Shown: positions 61,648 to 64,000 of the stretch, piece after piece
How the letters are laid out: each line of letters starts with the position of its first letter
How positions within the stretch are numbered: the stretch's first letter is position 1
Assembly: GCF_036898095.1 (NCBI RefSeq)
Contig: NC_090729.1
Location: forward strand, 69,420,224-69,484,223
Length of the DNA stretch: 64,000 nt
Direction of reading: 5' to 3'
Origin: Palaemon carinicauda
Lineage: Eukaryota; Arthropoda; Malacostraca; Decapoda; Palaemonidae
Position numbers and translations under genes: made by a program
The notes under the pieces: model-generated
Databases searched by the model: none
What the model was told of the DNA's origin: nothing
Seen by the model: only the letters and a program-made list of their open reading frames with translations

Positions 61648-64000
61648 AATGATTGATTGACTGATTTAAAGTTTTCTGGCATCCTGACATCTAAGGTCAT
61701 TGATGCCGATATCATTTATTTTATATAAAAAATAAAAGTATATTCAATTAAAACCATAAAAGTTGAATGTCATTATAGTAATTAAATAGTTTTCAGAAGA
61801 TCTGCATCTGAAATAAACCTAAAAATGCCGCTTGCATAGTAGGTCACATCATGTCCAAGAATCCTGGCTAGGATGAACCTGCCATCCTCTCCTCGAGCCT
61901 CAAACAGATATCTATTTCTTAAGTTATTATAATTGGGGCATTCGGTCAACAAATGCCTCACTTTTTAAGGTATTAAACAGTTGTCGCAGTACGGTTGGTG
62001 TTGGCCTTTCATCAGAAACTCGTGTGTCAAATAACTGTGACCAATACGGAGACGACAAAGAGACGTCTCCCACTCTCAGGGCATCATGTTATACCTCCAA
62101 GGAGATGACATTTGTTACTTCTCTCATTTTATTGCCATCTAGGCTATCCCAGTGCTGTTGCCAATTATTACAAAACAATTTCTTGATGTTAGGTAGGAAA
62201 TCGTTACAGGGAATGGGATACCTTCTTGGTAGCAAGTTGGAGGCAGCATTCTTCGCCAATAAATCTGCCTTCACATTCCCAGACACACTTACATGTGCTA
62301 GAACCCAACAAAATCGAACCATTATATCTCTCCGCCCAATAATAAAAAGCCATTCCGAAATCTTTAAAACTAGAGGGTTACCAGAATTTAAAACTTCTAA
62401 AGCTTGAAGGACACTCCTTGTATCACTAAAAATGGTAAAATTACCCTCCTTCTCCAATACTATTCTCTCAATAGCAGTTAGTACGCCATACAGTTCGGCA
62501 GTAAATATGGAAGCTGTTTGAGGAAGTGCACCTCTACTATTAAAACCATTACTATGTACTCCAAATCCAACAGCAGCATCAGATTTGGAGCCATCAGTAT
62601 ATGTAAAAGTTGATCCACTATGTTCTGCAACATGTTACATAAAAAGAGACTGGATTCTAAGTCTGTCATATACATTCTAACTCCAATAAAGTATTTACAA
62701 AAAGATACCACTGGTAATTTCCATGGAGGCATTGATACCTTAAATGGAAGCACTTTACTTCTAATTATATCAAGACTGTTTAGTAATTGTTTAACTCGAA
62801 AACCATAAGGTTGGGGAGATTTTGGGTGCAAAGTATGATGTGTGCTTTACAAGGCTTGCAGTCTGATAGGTTGAAGAATAGGAAGTCTTTGCAACCTCAA
62901 TCAATACCTAGCAATAGAAGACTTTGTAGTAAAGGTCTCAAGGTAATTCTCCAGCACCAACAAGGAGACTTGTGACAGGCAAAGTTCTAAATGCTACTGT
63001 GGACAATCTAATACCAGCAAGATGTATTGAATCTAGTATCTTTAATCGGCTTGGGGTGGCTGAGGAGTATATTTCACATCCATAACTAATTTTTGAAAAA
63101 ATTAAGGCCTTGTATAATTCTAAAATAGTATTGCGGTCTGGCCCCCCATCATGTACGGGACAATACTTCTAAAAGATCCAGAGCCTCAACACATTCAGCC
63201 TACAATCAAATATCAGGCCTAAAAATTTAGCTTCACTTCACACTTGGGATACATTGACCTTTGATGTATATATCTGGGTCTGGATGTACTCCCCGAATAT
63301 GACAGAAATGGACAACAACAGTTTTACTTGTCGAGAACTTAAATCCATTCATATCGGCCCACTGGATAATTTTGCCAATTGAGAGTTGTAGTTTTCTCTC
63401 AACCATTGCCATTCTAGCTCCAGCAAATGATATGGTGAGATCATCCACAAATAGTATTGAGAGAACATCCCGGGGAATGACTGAGGATATCCCATTAATT
63501 GCTAGTGCAAACAGGGGTTACACTCAGCACACTACCCTGAGGAACTCCTTCTTCCTGACATTTACTTTCTGATAGAGTTTCCCCCACTCTCACTTGAAAA
63601 ACTCTTAGTGAAAGAAATGCTTTAATAAAGTGGTAGCTCTCCTCTCAATCCCAATTCATGGTTTTAAATATACCATATCTCCATGTAGTATCATATGCCT
63701 TTTCAAGGTTGAAAAAGACTGTCACATGGTGCTGTTTGGAAGCAAAGGCTTCACAAATAGAGGACTCAAGTTGTATCAACACATCAGTCGAGTGCCTTTT
63801 TCTGAATCTACACTGAATAGGTGATAAAATACCCTTCTTTTTAAGGTACCACATCAGTCTAGCATTGACCATCTTCTCCATCATTTTACATAAACAAAGA
63901 TGTCAATGCAATTGATCGATAGTTTGCTGCTAAAAAACTTGTCCTTGCCAGGTTTTGAAAAGGCTAAAATAATGGTTAGTTTCCAAACACTTGGATAACT
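61648..64000 (-). mobile_element. Jockey-like non-LTR retrotransposon with RNase H (5' part outside window)
   Basis: Minus-strand remnants in order: RT fingers (63980..63900, WKLTIILAFSKPGKD; 63884..63645, CRFRKRHSTDVLIQLESSI, motif A NLEKAYDTTW with Asp to Asn), motif C region (63448, MDDLTISFAGAR), and thumb. RNase H follows at 62530..62089 (FTAELYGVLTAIE, FTIFSDTRSVLQAL, WVLAHVSVSGNVKADLLAK). After it comes a terminal Cys/His knuckle (YCDNCLIPLTVRHLLTECPN) near 61990..61930 and the stop near 61784. The 3' UTR ends in a TCAATCAATCAT-type tail at about 61650. Several frameshifts; dead. Confidence 0.85.

Noticed and set aside
62024..62407. 127-codon plus-strand frame
   Set aside because: It is antisense to the RNase H domain of the jockey-like element.

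Overview
The window is eukaryotic, most likely from a decapod crustacean (caridean shrimp such as palaemonids fit best; this is an inference). The reasons are AT-rich spliced DNA, a host gene with GT/AG introns of 0.16 to 35 kb, several DIRS-type tyrosine-recombinase retrotransposons (a group known to be widespread in decapods), RTE-like and jockey/CR1-like non-LTR elements, and repeated 3' tails ending in (TAA)n.

Host gene. One host gene can be read, on the minus strand. Seven exons (61428..61227, 60953..60858, 25426..25339, 22938..22788, 20266..20150, 7467..7411, 7251..6620) join in frame into 446 C-terminal residues of VPS11, the RING-containing core subunit of the HOPS/CORVET tethering complexes. 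Upstream exons lie beyond the right edge. A 35.4 kb intron splits the RING finger. The last three exons encode a tail of about 285 residues with six repeats of the type xE(G/S)(R/Q)xR followed by six NPF motifs with acidic surroundings. The human VPS11 I know has about 38 residues there.

Layout, left to right. 1-5.5 kb: two copies of a TTAA-flanked element with GGGGCCCGGCCGG-type ends, one interrupting a dead reverse transcriptase. 6.6-7.5 kb: last two VPS11 exons. 7.6-14.6 kb: three copies of one RTE-like retroelement and 3' tails of other non-LTR elements. 16.9-17.6 kb: a dispersed repeat called U here (also at 51-52.5 kb and 55 kb). 20-25.4 kb: three VPS11 exons and a 1.5 kb pogo-like non-autonomous element containing a tandem repeat of about 200 bp. 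25.85-59.95 kb, all inside the RING-splitting intron: a nested block of four DIRS elements. DIRS-A (minus, ends at 25.85 and 59.95 kb) appears to be the host into which DIRS-B (30.31-36.82 kb, plus, nearly intact), a Harbinger-like MITE carrying DIRS-C (38.52-45.99 kb, minus) and DIRS-D (46.62-59.67 kb, minus) inserted. DIRS-D itself holds a CR1-like fragment, a U repeat and a pogo/Tigger transposon. 61.6-64 kb: a jockey-like element with an RNase H domain in the next intron upstream.

How it works together. The transposons occupy introns and do not disrupt any VPS11 exon or splice site seen. DIRS-B shows the full DIRS plan: Cys-rich gag, RT-RNase H-methyltransferase-like polyprotein, overlapping tyrosine recombinase, inverted terminal repeats and an internal complementary region matching both outer ends (the expected circle-junction template). 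Its only evident coding defect is one extra A in an A6 run in the recombinase.
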